From Zeus faber (taxonomy: Eukaryota; Chordata; Actinopteri; Zeiformes; Zeidae), in the NCBI GenBank assembly GCA_960531495.1, contig OY482855.1, positions 12,613,865-12,677,864 of the forward strand: a stretch of 64,000 bases of DNA. The letters are read 5' to 3'. Of the stretch, positions 32,881 through 45,300 are shown one piece after another. The position numbers were made by a program, and so were the translations under genes. Each line of letters opens with the position of its first letter. The stretch's first letter is position 1. Below the pieces are notes generated by a model. That model was not told where the DNA came from and ran no database searches. It saw nothing but the letters and a program-made list of their open reading frames with translations.

Positions 32881-34250
32881 TAATACCACTCATATTAGCT
32901 TAGAACACATACAGTCCCACACAAATCTTATTCTAAGCAACACTCCACCAGACCAAGGTCTGCAGGGCTGGAGGGGTGCGAGTGATTCGGTTTCGACATT
33001 CTTGGTGGACTTGCACCCCCACGGCCTGCAATTTTAACTGCAATTGCCACAGCACACATTTAGCATTGGGTTGGTGTGGGGGTGTGGTTGGCGGGTGGTG
33101 GTCACATGGACGCCATGCCGGCTGAGTTCGGGTCCTGGCGGCTTAGGCCTGGTGCCTGTTGGTTTCTGGCCTGCTACGACCCACCGTTGGGTGCTTTCCA
33201 GGGCCCATTGGAGGCAGCTCGCCATTGTGGGTGTGGGTTGGGGTGCGGGAGGTGGCTGATGGCTGTTGGCCTTGCTCCTGCTTTGTGGCTCTCTGCAGTG
33301 GGTGCCGGGGGTGGAAGAGGGCCCTCATATCTGGCTGTCTGCGGCCGTCGGCGGGTGGGAGGGGTGGGTCTGTCATGCACCAAGTGTACTCGGTACGTGG
33401 GTGGGAACTCTGCGCTTGTGGTCTGGTGGGGCATCTAGCCGGTTGCAGTATGGCAGGCCTCACCTTTGCGCGGGCCATTGGTGGGCATGGGGGCTCTGCT
33501 GGCTCACCTGCGAGGCGGGCGGTTCTGGCAGGGTGTCGGGCACGGAACCTGGCTTCGGGCCTGTGGTCAGTGCTTGGCGTCCACAGTCCAAGTTCTGCAC
33601 CTGTGAGTGCGTCTGATGCCTGCAAGTGGGGGTGGGTTGTATGTGTACGCTTCAGGGTCTCCTCGCGCTCTCTGGGCCTGGTTTATGCTCCTTCGGGCTG
33701 GCCATGGGTGTTGCTCTGCAGGCTCCCGGCTTCCCTGGGGGTTGGGGGGTTTTCTGTGGCTGCAGGGTAGGGTTCTCAGGGCTTTCCCGCAGTTGTGGAG
33801 TGTCTATATGGCTTGTGGGACTCAGGGGTGTCTGCGGGAACCTTTCCACTACTTGGAGGTGCTATGATATAATTCCGGCCTCATACACCAGAATCAATTG
33901 GAACAAGTCCCGTGCACTCACCGGTGGACACACACCCACACACACACAGGCAGACTGATCACAGTCACACACACACCAGCTGCACCTGCTTTGAACACAC
34001 CCCCAATCACCCTCCTGCATCCCTCTCCTTTTCTCCCTCATTTACTGCCATAGCTATCACAGGAAGAGGCCACGCGCCAAATTGATGTTCCAATTTTCTT
34101 GGAATTTAATAACTCTGTTTTGTTGATACATGTTGTCGACTGATGTTTCTATGTTTATGTTTTTCCATGTACATGTTGTTTGGTTCTATGTTTATTTATC
34201 TCCCCGTGGTGAATCTCCCCCTCTTGGAGTAGTGATTAGTTGTTTATAGA
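32881..34250 (+). repeat. GT/G-rich stretch, possible L1 3' untranslated part
   Basis: About 33000-33850 is strongly G/T-rich on the plus strand and opens long ORFs in most frames on both strands, typical of composition bias rather than coding. It follows the LINE coding remnant directly and ends in a CA-rich then AT-rich tail. I infer that it is the LINE 3' UTR; it might instead be an independent repeat. Confidence 0.35.
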
Positions 34251-34971
34251 CCCAAACATGGAAAAATAGTTCTCCAAAGAGGGGGGTTGGTGGTGGTTGT
34301 GTGTAACAAAAAGCTGTGTCTTGTCATCCAACAGGTCGTCCACAGGACAGAGTTATTGCAGCAGTTCTTGATGATTAAAGAGTTGCATTGCAGGTTGAGA
34401 AGTTGAACTCCACTTGCAGACTAACTCTGTCCTAGATGCACAAGAACCCACCGAGGTCATTGAGAGGTGATGGGGCAGCGTTTCCTTGAGACATGGTATG
34501 CCTGTCCTCTGAGGGGGTAGTAGGATGAGCGCGGGCCACGCTGGGGGCAGCGGACATTGTCATGTCCTCAAGATGCCGAGGAAGTGTGTAGGCTCCTGCT
34601 TGATTGCTTGAAACGCCAAGATTTATATTGGCTATGCGGCTCCATCCTGATTGACTGAAGCAAATGAAGTGAATACATTTCAGTACATCCACATGTGCAG
34701 TTGGAGATATACCAATATCTCCAACCCTGTAACGGCACTAAGGTTACCTGGTGTCCCCCTGGCAGGCGGGTGAGGGGAAGGTTAGGGATAGAGAGAGAGA
34801 GGGAGGGATAATTAAAGAGAGAGAGGGAGAGAGAGGGAAGAGAGAGATAGAGAGAGAGGGAGCAGGAGGCATTAAAGTCGGGGGTCACAAGGATTATCGA
34901 TCTCGCACAGCATTCTAGAGGGACACACTCGAACCCTTTGAGCTAACACCTTTCTGGGGCGGTTTCCACAG
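34251..34971. other. Intergenic, nothing recognised
   Basis: GA-rich low-complexity sequence lies at about 34790-34862. No gene, RNA gene or transposon end was identified. Confidence 0.4.
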
Positions 34972-34991
34972 TGTGTGTGTGTGTTTGTGGT

Positions 34992-35075
<84 letters not shown>

Positions 35076-35149
35076 CGCGTGCCCGTGTGCGCGTGTGTGT
35101 GGGTGTGTGCGTGCGTGCGTGTGTGCGTGTGTTTGTGTGTGTGTGCGTA
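34972..35149. repeat. (TG)n microsatellite, about 178 bp
   Basis: Long TG run with interspersed CG and TTTG units. Both strands give Cys-Val or Thr-His ORFs that are not genes. Confidence 0.97.
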
Positions 35150-35437
35150 GGTCCGACCACGGTAAAAAGGCTAAACAGCTAAGGAATTCCCGCCTAGAGT
35201 CAATACGCCAGGACCCAAATACCATTCACTGCACCTGCTCGCAGCGATACACTTTGATAATGATGTAACAGGAGACTTCATGGCAACAAAGTCAAAAACG
35301 CACGCTTATTTAATTCCCTCTGTTGCAGCGGTTTTGCGCAACCAGAGCCAAACTGGTCTGAAGCGGCTGGCTAAGTGAGAGGAGCCGGGGCAGGGTGTGG
35401 CCTGGCCCACATTCAGCCTCTGTGGGTCACACACACT

Positions 35438-35439
35438 GC

Positions 35440-35482
<43 letters not shown>
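35438..35482. repeat. (CA)n microsatellite
   Basis: About 22 uninterrupted CA units. Confidence 0.97.
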
Positions 35483-35484
<2 letters not shown>

Positions 35485-36133
35485 CAGATCTTGTCACCCT
35501 GCGGAGCTACCCGCGACCTCACTCAGGGCTACTTTTCATTTTGTTTTCTTTTTGTGTAGGTTTGTGAGGGTTGCTCTCAAATTGAAACATTAACATGACA
35601 CAGTGAGTTTATTCCCAGGAAGGCTTGTTCTACGGCCCCTACAGCCATGAAGGCTTGGCAGCAAAACATGCAATTATTGAGCAGATTACCAAGAAGGTAC
35701 AGTATCTGTGCAGCAGCAGGTAAAAGGAAAAGGTAAAAGGTAAGGTAAGATATGCGTCTTTCTATTTATTGCCTTCAAAGCAGGTAAACCATGCCTTAAC
35801 GTTCACTCATACTCCTCTTTTCTTTTTCTTTTTTTTACAAAATGACATTCCTGAGTCGTGATGTCTCCCACAACAAAAAGACCAGCCAAGCCTCAATTAG
35901 CTCCGCGAGACGAGTCTCGGCTTCTGGAAGCGGAGGTGGAGGTGGAGATGCCAACGTGGCAGCCCACCAGGGCGCCGGGGGTATAGCACTCTCTCCATTA
36001 TGTAAGGCGAGGCTTTTCGTTGAAGATATAGGTCAGTAGGGCGTCCTGGTGACTCAACCAGATAAATGCACGTACCATATAGTCAAAACGCCTGCAGTGA
36101 CCCAGGTTAAAAATCCACCCTGCGGTTATTTGC

Positions 36134-36136
<3 letters not shown>
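35483..36136. other. Intergenic, nothing recognised
   Basis: A short GGTAAAAGG-type tandem stretch occurs near 35718-35750. ORFs are short and unsupported. Confidence 0.4.

Positions 36137-36200
<64 letters not shown>
36137..36200. repeat. (CT)n microsatellite
   Basis: About 31 CT units. Confidence 0.97.
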
Positions 36201-36202
<2 letters not shown>

Positions 36203-36425
36203 CCCCCATTCCCTGTCTCTCTCCACTACTCTTTCTACCTAAAAAAGATGTAGGTCAGGAGAGAGAGAAAATGAGTGCAGAGAAGGTGAAGAAAGGCGAT
36301 GTGGCAGCGGCCGGGTGAGTGCGAAGTGAACGAGTGCGCTGGAGGAGAGAGAAGGCAGCGATGGAGGCCCCAGAGGGCACGCAGAGGGAGAGGGAGTGGG
36401 TAAACAGCGGCGGGAGGAAAAGGAG

Positions 36426-36450
36426 AAAAAAAAAAAAAAAAAAAAAAAAA
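36426..36450. repeat. Poly(A) tract of 25
   Basis: A homopolymer A run after a GGAGA stretch. No 3' end of a LINE or processed gene was recognised next to it. Confidence 0.95.
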
Positions 36451-37934
36451 CCTGAAAAACAAAGGATCGCTTGTGTCGCTCACCCCGTCGGGCTTCCTTC
36501 CTGTTGGGGCCAGAAGGCAGTGCACCAACGCAGAGGCCGGGCGGCAGAAAAATGAGCACAGACACATCATTCCTACCACTGCCCACCGCAACAACACACA
36601 AAATACCACCTCTGTGCACAGAAAGCCCCATTTGCGTTTCGGTGACGCAAGCCATGTGAGCCCCGGGGCCACCACCTGACCAATCCGTCTGCTGATCACT
36701 GAATATTTATTCATTTTAAATGGGTATATTCCTGAATTCCTTGCCCGAAGCGGACTTCTTTGTAAATGACAAATAATAACTTTCCTGTTCTGTCTAACAC
36801 AAGAGCCTTGAAAGCATTTTATTTATGTGTTTACATTGTATTTACAAAACCTCAATAACCTTCATAACAGTATGATAGTTTTAGAGAGACATCATTTTAC
36901 TATATTTTGTTTTTTATTTATTCCTCCTTTTTTTTTTTTTTTTTTTTAATGTTATGAGTTTTCCAGGAGATTTGACATTTAATCTCCTTATTAAACGTTT
37001 ACACTGTGACGGTAAGCCCTAATGCAACCATTGCCACATGCCACTGAGGAAAACATAAACAAGGTGCGGCGTGAGCCCTGATTTTAGTGTCCTGCTGATA
37101 CCAGAGAGCCATATAAAACAGGCCTGGAATCAAATCGTGATTGTCTCATTCAAGTATTGATTTTATGGCTGTCAAAGGCGTTCCAGTCACAGTATAATGA
37201 AGAATTATTGCGGTAACAGGTGATAAGTAAAGCAGGAATAACACGTGCAAATTAAACCAGATATGAAAGGGTTTACAATTTGTTGACACATCTAGCCATG
37301 AGGCCGTATCGAGCTCAGGAGTGTTATTGGAAAAGGCCACAGAAAAATTGCAGGTGGCAATTGTGGCATTTGTGCCCCAAGTAGGTTCCTTTCCCAAGGG
37401 GTCTATTAAAAACCTGGTTGTAGAATTTGGAATGTCCTGGTTCTGTCACTCAAGGGACGTTTATACATTTATAAGAATCGGCATCAGTGTAAAAAATATA
37501 TAATTTTCAGATTCACAAGAAAATTTGATCTGAAACTGGCTTTTATTCTATTTTATTCCATTTTATTTGAAATATTGTGCCCATGTTTTTTTTTATTTTA
37601 TTTTGTTTTATTTCGATTTTTTTTTTAAACATGAAAGCACCTTTTCCCCCAGTGATTAATAAAGTGTTGTCTTATATCATCCCATATTATCTTATCTTAT
37701 CTTTTAATTTCAGTTTTGGTTTGCGCACGGTTGGAGTAAGCACGTCATTGTTGTGATGTGGGTGTAATGACAGGTAACCTGCTGCCTGTAGTTGTAGTTG
37801 AGTAACGCACGGTGCCTGTGTAGCTGTGGGCTTTGGACTGGGCGGCTGTGGAATGTTTGTTTCCCTTTTAGAGGGCTCAGCCGGGGGCCCCCCGAGGGTG
37901 GTATGGGTCCTAAGTGCACTAAGGATAAGGGCCA

Positions 37935-37935
<1 letters not shown>
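36451..37935. other. Intergenic, nothing recognised
   Basis: A T-run lies at about 36927-36948 and a TTTTATTTTA-type low-complexity stretch at about 37545-37630. No coding or RNA gene was recognised. Confidence 0.4.
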
Positions 37936-38030
<95 letters not shown>

Positions 38031-38158
38031 CTGCGTGCGTGCATGCGTGCGTGCGCGGGCGTGCGTGCGTGCGTGTGTGTGTGTGTGTGTGCGTGTGTGT
38101 GTGTGTGTGCATGCGTGCGTGCGTGTGTGAGTGCGTGCGAGCGTGCGTGTGTGTGTGT
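37936..38158. repeat. (TG)n/(TGCG)n microsatellite, about 223 bp
   Basis: Long TG run passing into CGTG units and back. It is the longest alternating purine-pyrimidine tract in the window and a strong Z-DNA candidate. Confidence 0.97.
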
Positions 38159-38647
38159 TTAAGCGAGGGGTGGGTTTGCTCATGGCAAACATCCCTCCCT
38201 TGCTTCAGCTCTGTTTTTGTTTTCAATTCCTCATCCATGGCTAAAAATTAGGTCAGCAGTCACATGTGTTTGAAAGAGCAGTGGGCAGAGAGAAACATAG
38301 AGGTGGAAGACAAAAATGAGAGGTATAGAAAAATAAATACTTAACCTTTACAACAGACGTTTATATGCGTCATTTCGCGACATACCGACATGTCAAAAAG
38401 TCAAAGCTTCGTCCTTTGTTTGTGGATTTATTCGGGGCCAGTCAGCGGGCCACACGTCAATGGGCTTCTCTGTTTTAAGCCGACACCTCATGGTTAGCCG
38501 TGCGGCATTATTCGCCGCCAGCTCTTCCCCGAACCATCTATTAGGTCACAGGCGCAGGTGTCGTTGGCAGACAAACAGCGAAGCTGCTCTAACAATATTT
38601 ACAAGTGATAGGAGACGCAGGGACAAGGAACGAAGACAAAATATAAC
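38159..38647. other. Intergenic, nothing recognised
   Basis: No recognisable protein or RNA gene. Confidence 0.4.
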
Positions 38648-38705
38648 AAACGCACACAGACGCACACACACAGACACACACACACATACACACAGACACA
38701 CACAC
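38648..38705. repeat. (CA)n microsatellite, interrupted
   Basis: CA units with GA and CG interruptions. Confidence 0.9.
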
Positions 38706-39225
38706 CGGTTTCCACTGTGTAACGTAAGTGAGATTTTTGAGCACGGAGGAAACATTTGAGCAGTTGTTGTTCAAGGTCTGCAAAGGTGGGAAACCGTGGT
38801 GGTCTGAGTTACACCCCCTCCCCCGGTTAGTCATATTTGGCCGATGGAAAGGTTACCAAAGCACAACATTTCCAGGCTGCTTTGGTCGAGCGCCGAGCGT
38901 CGGCGGGATCACGTTGAAAAGAAAACGAGCGTCGCGTGGTGTAATGCTTCCAAACGCTTCCATGTGGGGAAACCTTTCCGTCTTTTTGATGCCCAACATC
39001 TGCTATTAAGAGCAAAAAATAGGAATTAAGTCAATCGGGGCCTGTGTGGGTTTTCCACACCGCAGCCTGGGCAGCGGCGCTGCACGTGGTGCAGAATGTA
39101 GGTCAGGCCTCCCCTTCTCCTCCGACCTGGCCCCGCCCTTCCTCCGCACTGCTACCAAACAAGTGTGTGAGCCGCGGAGCCTCGAGTGAACTTTAGCGCC
39201 GTGGCAGAGCAGCTGCAGCTTGTCG

Positions 39226-39227
<2 letters not shown>
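38706..39227. other. Intergenic, nothing recognised
   Basis: GC-moderate DNA. The overlapping ORFs on both strands have no recognisable domain. Confidence 0.4.
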
Positions 39228-39292
<65 letters not shown>

Positions 39293-39316
39293 TGTGTGTG
39301 TGTGTGTGTGTGTGTT
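39228..39316. repeat. (TG)n microsatellite
   Basis: About 88 bp of TG with one CGCG interruption. Confidence 0.97.
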
Positions 39317-39652
39317 GGGGGGGTTCTTGGGGCAAAAGCTCCAGCAAAGTAGGACATGCCCATACCAATGCTTCTGACCTGGCCCCCCTCTGGCACCTCA
39401 GTCCCCCCCTTCCCCCAAACGCCACCCCGCCCCCACCCCGCCCCACCCAATCCGAGCTTCTGAAGAAATGTGCCGGGTGCTCCAGGAACCCTGACCATAT
39501 ACAGCGGCTCGAGGGGGATCGCTGACATACAGACTAAACTCCGGTCACGTTTCTCCAGCTCACTTCCTAATTCTGGTCTCAACTGTCCGTAGCGCTGGAA
39601 TGCGCTGTCGCCGTGGCGACCCCTCTGTAAAAGAGGCCGTTATCTGTCAACG

Positions 39653-39680
39653 TTTTTTTTTTTTTTTTTTTTTTTTTTTT
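39653..39680. repeat. Poly(T) tract of 28
   Basis: Uninterrupted T run. Its length may be imprecise in any assembly. Confidence 0.95.
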
Positions 39681-39741
39681 TCTTCCTCCCCCCACCCAAG
39701 TGCCGCAACTGTTTGTCTTAGGGAGGAATGTACAGAGCGCG

Positions 39742-39746
39742 CGAGA

Positions 39747-39794
<48 letters not shown>
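39742..39794. repeat. (GA)n microsatellite
   Basis: About 26 GA units with one GACA interruption. Confidence 0.95.
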
Positions 39795-39798
<4 letters not shown>

Positions 39799-39919
39799 TG
39801 GGGGGATAGGTTTTAACGAACAAGGCCACCTTTTAAGGAGACAAAAGACAAAGGGTCTTTTTGATAGCTGCTTCAGAAGTGGGTTGAGGTGAGAAACAGA
39901 TGGACCGTTGGATAAGAGA

Positions 39920-39940
39920 GGGGGGGGGGGGGGGGGGGGG
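39920..39940 (+). repeat. Poly(G) tract of 21
   Basis: Uninterrupted G run, a likely G-quadruplex former and a common site of sequencing error. Confidence 0.95.
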
Positions 39941-40514
39941 TTGATGGGGTGATTTTTATTTTCTGCTCAGACTGGAATGTGAGCCCGGGCGCTGTCAGGG
40001 GGGCCTTGGCAGCAGCAACAGCGGCGGCGGCGGCGGCGGCAGCAGCTGACTATGCGAGGGCGTGGGCTGGGCGGGCGGGCGGGCGGCTGCAGCCTCAGTG
40101 TGCCACATCACGCCGCGCGCTACGTGCTAAAGGAAGCACACACCATCACTCCTGCACGCCCTCCCCCCAATCTGATCGGGGTTTGGTCTCAAACAGGGAA
40201 CTCCGCGGCCGTGGATTACAACATAATGTAACTCACAGCTCACGGTGTTCAGCAGCGGCGAACGCTGAAAAGCATTGAGGAACAAAAGACACCTTTATGC
40301 CTTTAACTGCCACGACTGAACTTCATTCTAAACTGCTGGAATGTGTTGAAAAATCTCAGCGGGTCAATGTAATACACAATGTTGTTGTAATGTTGTTTTG
40401 AACGTAATGATTTATTTCAATTGGTTTTAATACCAAACGTTATTCCCTGCTTCTCCGGCACAGGCCCCATCAATGACTCAAAGGGAGAAAAAGTGTTCCA
40501 TTACCGCACCAAAG

Positions 40515-40984
40515 CTCCTGTATAAATTTAGATTCACGACTTCATCGGAGCGTGAGACCTTCTCCTCCTGAGCGCGAGCAGCTTCCCAGGTTGACGTTCG
40601 GGGGAAACGAGGGCCAAGCGCGCGCTGGGACGCGCCGCCGCCGCCTCCCTCACGCCATCCCAGCGGATTTCCAAATGCGAAAAACGCCAAAGGAGAGCAA
40701 GTGGGAGGACGGAGGAGATAAACCCTTGGAGACCTGGGGGGGATCCCTGCCAAGATAAGTCGGACGGGATGTGCAACCGGAGAAGACCAAGTGCGTTCAG
40801 CGTTCTGGTTATGCAACGCCGCACAAAAGCAGTCACACACACACACACACAGACACAGACAAAGCCATTGGACCTATTTTCTCAATCCAGTTCTACCCTG
40901 TTGGCCCCAGAGCCAAAAGGGACCTCAGGTGAGGGCGACCTGACCGGAAAGTGAGCTGAGTGTTGACGTCCGGAGAGCGTCTTG
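40515..40984 (+). promoter_or_regulatory. Orphan TATA-plus-donor unit, possible non-coding first exon
   Basis: TGTATAAATTT at about 40518-40528 is a TATA-like box. It is followed by a CpG-rich stretch (40545-40780) and, at 40984, a strong donor: TTGC followed by GTAAGTATG. This is the order expected for a promoter and first exon. No downstream coding exon was found on this strand in the window, so it could serve a long non-coding RNA, or be chance. Confidence 0.25.
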
Positions 40985-41327
40985 CGTAAGTATGTTTACC
41001 CGGGTCAGGTGTCAGCGCAAGAAATGCATTGCTCTCAGCAACTTCCTGCAGGAGGTCAGAGGTCAGCGCTTACAGAGGACAAACACCAACACCGAAGCGG
41101 TGGCAGAATCCAACTCGGAGGGGAAACTACAGTATAATCCCCAGTTGTCTGAGGGTGGGGGACGGGTTTAGGCTCCCTGCCGCCGAGGCAGGTCTGGGCC
41201 TCCGTGTAGATGTGGCTTATTGCGTCCAACCAGACGTCAAGTCCTCCACACAATGCCAGGCCTTGTTTCTCGCTCCATCTCCCCAGTCTGCTCGGCTCGC
41301 CCTTTTCCCCTCTTTCCTTTTCTTGCC

Positions 41328-41331
<4 letters not shown>
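40985..41331. other. Non-coding, nothing recognised
   Basis: The long ORFs here continue into the CT repeat and do not resemble proteins. Confidence 0.4.
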
Positions 41332-41377
<46 letters not shown>

Positions 41378-41410
41378 TCCGCCGTCTCCCTCACTCTCTC
41401 TCTCTCTCTC
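41332..41410. repeat. (CT)n microsatellite, interrupted
   Basis: Two CT runs (41332-41374 and 41392-41410) separated by a short CG-containing spacer. Confidence 0.95.
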
Positions 41411-42521
41411 CATTGTCCCGCTCTTGCTCTCTCCCTCCGTGCCCACCTTTTCTTTCCCTCTGACCACCTTCCTCTCTGGCGCTGACCCAGACGCGCCGCC
41501 CCAGAGCGAGATTGCGAGTGGGCCAGACTTGAGGAGCGAAAAAAAGGAACCTACGCAAATAATAGTGCACCCACGACCCTGGTTGCGCCCGCAGTTAGCT
41601 CGCGCCGAAAGAGCTGGGGAACGGAGCCGTTGCTAAACCCAAGGACAAGGGGAGGGGAGAGGGAGCATGATCGCCGGGTCACCGGGCCGCGGATGAAGCC
41701 CGAGGACTCAACAGGGGGGTAAAATAGGAATAACAATCAACACCTATGTAAGAGCTGCTTTAATGTTACGTAAACAGCCCCATTTCAGTGTCCTTCGATG
41801 ACATTCCGGGCACAGGCTGGTGAGGTCCCCAACTATTGTTTTTGCAAGATATTACGGCTGCATCGGCCTTGGTACCGCACAGCAAAACATGGAGAGTGGA
41901 GGAGAGGAATGGGTCAGAGGGCGGCTACTTTTCTTAACCTAAACCTTATTTTTCAATCATTGGGAGTCATAAGGAGTGATTGCCTTTTTTAATCGTTCCA
42001 ATGTTGAGAGAATAGCTTCAGCCGAGTGGCATTACCTAGCACAACGGGGCATTCGTGACCGTGTTCTTGGGCGAACCGCGCCCTCCGCACTATGTATTGT
42101 GTGGCGCACGGCAGCCTTTAACACAGCCTTTCTTTCACGCAGAAAAACAGGTCCTCCTGGTCCAGAAAGTGTCGCAGTCTGCGACTGGCGGCAAAATGCC
42201 ACGGGCACACGTACAAACAGTAAACTGCGTTACACAAGCACATGCACACAAGCCATGACCTTGGCATTTAGGGCATTCTGTTGGTGGGTGTCATTTGTTT
42301 AAACGAAACATGCGACCACGCATCCACTCATCTCCATTTCAACCGCTAAAACGATGAAAAATGTCATCACACTTAGCATCGAGTGGCTTGAATTAAACAT
42401 TAACCTGTTGCTATAACCGCTGTGGTTATGGACCACCGCCCGCTTAGCGGACATACGGAAAGTGGTTTACGTGGGGAAGGAGGTGGGGGGGAAAGCAAGG
42501 GAAAAAGTAAAGCATTGTGTG

Positions 42522-42527
<6 letters not shown>
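41411..42527. other. Intergenic, nothing recognised
   Basis: A single palindromic D-box core TTACGTAA lies at 41766-41773. ORFs such as 41976-42302 show no domain I know. Confidence 0.4.

Positions 42528-42582
<55 letters not shown>
42528..42582. repeat. (CA)n microsatellite
   Basis: CG/CA mix followed by about 22 CA units. Confidence 0.97.
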
Positions 42583-42585
<3 letters not shown>

Positions 42586-42811
42586 TACACACCCACGCAC
42601 ACACCCAGCTAGGGGTTTATTTATGATCAATTTAGGCTTTTATCGCTATTGAGCAACAAAGTATGTACGCTGACGGGATGGCTGGAAATCAATCAGAAAA
42701 GATCTCCTGCCATAAATCTGCAGATAAACACCAGGCAGGCATACACACTGACACTTGGACATATATGACACACTGGCCTACTTACCGCCAAGTCACGTGT
42801 CAGCCGCCAGA

Positions 42812-42822
42812 ACACACACACA

Positions 42823-42863
<41 letters not shown>
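42812..42863. repeat. (CA)n microsatellite
   Basis: About 25 CA units with one CGCG interruption. Confidence 0.95.
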
Positions 42864-42866
<3 letters not shown>

Positions 42867-42950
42867 CAAAACACACAAATTATCTTAAGCTAAGCTGAGC
42901 TTCTAGGAAAAGAACATATTGTATCTGAGCATGTGTGTGCCTGTGTGTTT

Positions 42951-42952
42951 GT

Positions 42953-43016
<64 letters not shown>

Positions 43017-43020
43017 GTGC
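42951..43020. repeat. (TG)n microsatellite
   Basis: About 35 TG units, in the opposite strand sense to the CA run 90 bp upstream, so the two can pair. Confidence 0.97.
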
Positions 43021-44005
43021 ACGTACGTGCCTGTGCGCGTGTGCGCTCTGGCTGCTGCCACGTGAGTTGGCGGTAAGTAGGCCAGTCAGTAAGTCAAGAG
43101 TGGCAGGGAAGGAGTGCACACAAACACAGGCTCTAACTGCATTACCTCATCCAGTGGATTAGTGTCAACAGGCCCATCCATCTGTCTCTGGTCCATCCGG
43201 CTCCGAGCGACTGAAAGCAGAGCAGCCAGGGCCCGGGGCCCGGGGTCGCTCCTGCGCGGGACACCTGTGGCCATCAATTTGACGTATTTCAACAGAATCT
43301 GAGTCAGAATGGCTTTGTTCCCGCCGGGTTCATTTACATGTTCTTGGAACGTGATGTGCCTGACGAAAAAAAGCTTAACAGTCTGAGAAAAATGTATAAA
43401 TAAATAAATAAAATAATAATAATTAAAATAAAATAGAATAAAAAGTAAAGTAAAAAATGAAATGCAGAACAAAATACAATGCGATCCTATGCACAGGATA
43501 GGTCATTGGTGTAACATTTGTGAAATTAAGATTAATTCTATGATAAAAATAATTCGATGCCTTTACTAGGTTGTTGCAGGTTGTACAGTGCCATTGCGCG
43601 TATATTATTAGTACTCGTGAGTGAGTGAGAGGTTTTTCTGCCGGGAGAGGATATGGTCATTTTGTTCTTAAATCTGACTGGCTGTGGTTCCCAGCAACAG
43701 TTAATAACACAGAACAAGTGGAGAATTTGTTTCTCAACGTCCTTAACCCACACATGTCACATATACATTTTGACACGGGAAGCGGAAAAACCACATACCA
43801 TGAATTGCTTTGCATAAGTGTCTGACCATAATTCAGTCTGCAGTGGGATCAGAGGGATCGGTTTACAGAACATGCCTCCACTCCTCCCCTGATCCAAACA
43901 CCTGGAGGGGCAGGGAGGGAGGGAGGCAGGGAGGGGGTGAATCCCAGGCCCCATATCAGTGGTGAGCGGGGAGCAACGTGTTCCAGTAACACCTTTTTCC
44001 GGGGC
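43021..44005. other. Intergenic, nothing recognised
   Basis: An AT-rich patch lies at 43390-43470 and a G-rich patch (GGGAGGGAGGGAGG) at 43911-43940. No gene was recognised. Confidence 0.4.
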
Positions 44006-44029
44006 CACACACACACACACACACACACA

Positions 44030-44116
<87 letters not shown>
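44006..44116. repeat. (CA)n microsatellite
   Basis: About 110 bp of CA with one AAAA interruption. Confidence 0.97.
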
Positions 44117-44119
<3 letters not shown>

Positions 44120-44408
44120 GCCAAGGCCACGGGTGGTCGGGTTGAACTGGAGGGAATGAGAACAATCGGGGAAGGGTGGGTGTCAGTTCTTTTGTTTGTT
44201 TGGCATTTTAGTTCTCTCTAATTAGCTGCCGCGGCAACAAAATGTGTGTGAGCGGTTGCCATTAGACACGCTCATTTGGATCTGATGGAACAGACAGCAG
44301 CAAAAATATTGGGTTTTACAGATCCCAGCGCTAATCAGAATATCATCATAAATATTTTGTATGTATTTTTTGTTCTCTGTATATTTCTGTTTGATGCTAT
44401 TGAATATA

Positions 44409-44462
44409 AAACATTTTTAAAAACAAAATGGACTTTTGTCCATTTTGTTTTTAAAAATGTTT
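44409..44462. repeat. Perfect inverted repeat, 25-bp arms with 4-nt loop
   Basis: Positions 44409-44433 pair exactly with 44438-44462 around a TTTT loop. The inner part of the left arm reads ACAAAATGGAC. The arms carry no mismatch, suggesting a recent templated or palindromic event. Confidence 0.92.
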
Positions 44463-44746
44463 CATATTAATTTTAATTTTTTTAAATTTTTTTTTATTGT
44501 ATAATTTTTATTTTTATTTGATTCTCCATTTTTTAAGACTGCCAAGCTTCTTATTTTCCACTGGGCTAATCGTATGTAGCGAAACGTACCCAACCTTCTC
44601 CATGACAAATTCGGGTTCGGATTCGGATAAGCGGAGGCGGCCATTTGCTCTGCCTTTGTCTCCAAAGTTCAGAGACAGTTTGCAGAGGATTGAGTGGCCT
44701 CCACGGCGTTGCGTCACACTGTGTCGCAACCCAGCCCGGCCCCCCC

Positions 44747-44788
44747 AACCGGGCCCCAACCGGGCCCCAACCGGGCCCCAACCGGGCC
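44747..44788. repeat. 11-bp tandem repeat, 4 copies
   Basis: The unit AACCGGGCCCC is repeated four times with no mismatch (the last copy lacks two bases). It contains GGGCCC palindromes and lies in a CpG-rich patch. Confidence 0.9.
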
Positions 44789-44989
44789 ATAGTTCAGGGT
44801 GAGGGTCAAATGCTCGCCCTTGACCTCAGCTCCAGCCACGATCAAATAAAACCGAGCGAACAGATACCGTAAAGTCCACGGCCTTCATTACAACTCGGGA
44901 GAGGGAGAGAGAGAGAGAGAGAGAGAGCGTTCCTCCACCGTGAGGCTGTGCCGTTCGGACACCGACACCTAAACAAACAGACGACAGCG

Positions 44990-45300
44990 GGAGGTATAAA
45001 AAGAAGCCGGGTTGCCGTGCAGTTTGACAGAGAAGTATTTCAAATATGTTTTTTGGCCCCCGAGCCTGTCTTCAACCGCCCCACTTTCCTAGAAGTGTTT
45101 CCCTCGTCCAAAAAAAGGGAAAAGAGAAAGAAAGAGAAAGGAGGGGAGGGGTGGGGAAACGGTCCACGGGGCATGGGGAATGTTTTCCCCTTTCCTCACC
45201 GCGGACTGTGAATGAACGGCTTAGTTTCCAGGCACGTGCTCCGTCGGCGTGTCAGTGAAGGATTTGGAGTTAAAGGGAGAATTTTTCCTGGAATTAAACT
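44990..45300 (+). promoter_or_regulatory. Orphan TATA-like box in CpG-rich DNA
   Basis: GGTATAAAAAG at about 44993-45003 matches a TATA box. The surrounding 44.56-45.6 kb is richer in CpG than its flanks. No coding exon of a recognised gene follows, so the element is an orphan candidate only. Confidence 0.22.

Noticed and set aside
33044-33958. Long overlapping ORFs on both strands in the G/T-rich stretch
   Set aside because: Composition bias removes stop codons in several frames at once, and no domain or splice support is visible. It is better explained as a LINE 3' part.
34975-35268. Cys-Val and Thr-His-rich ORFs over CA/TG tracts, here and at 37.7-38.2, 39.0-39.6, 43.8-44.2, 46.2-46.6 and 47.6-47.9 kb
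   Set aside because: They are translations of microsatellites, open on both strands, and have no domain.
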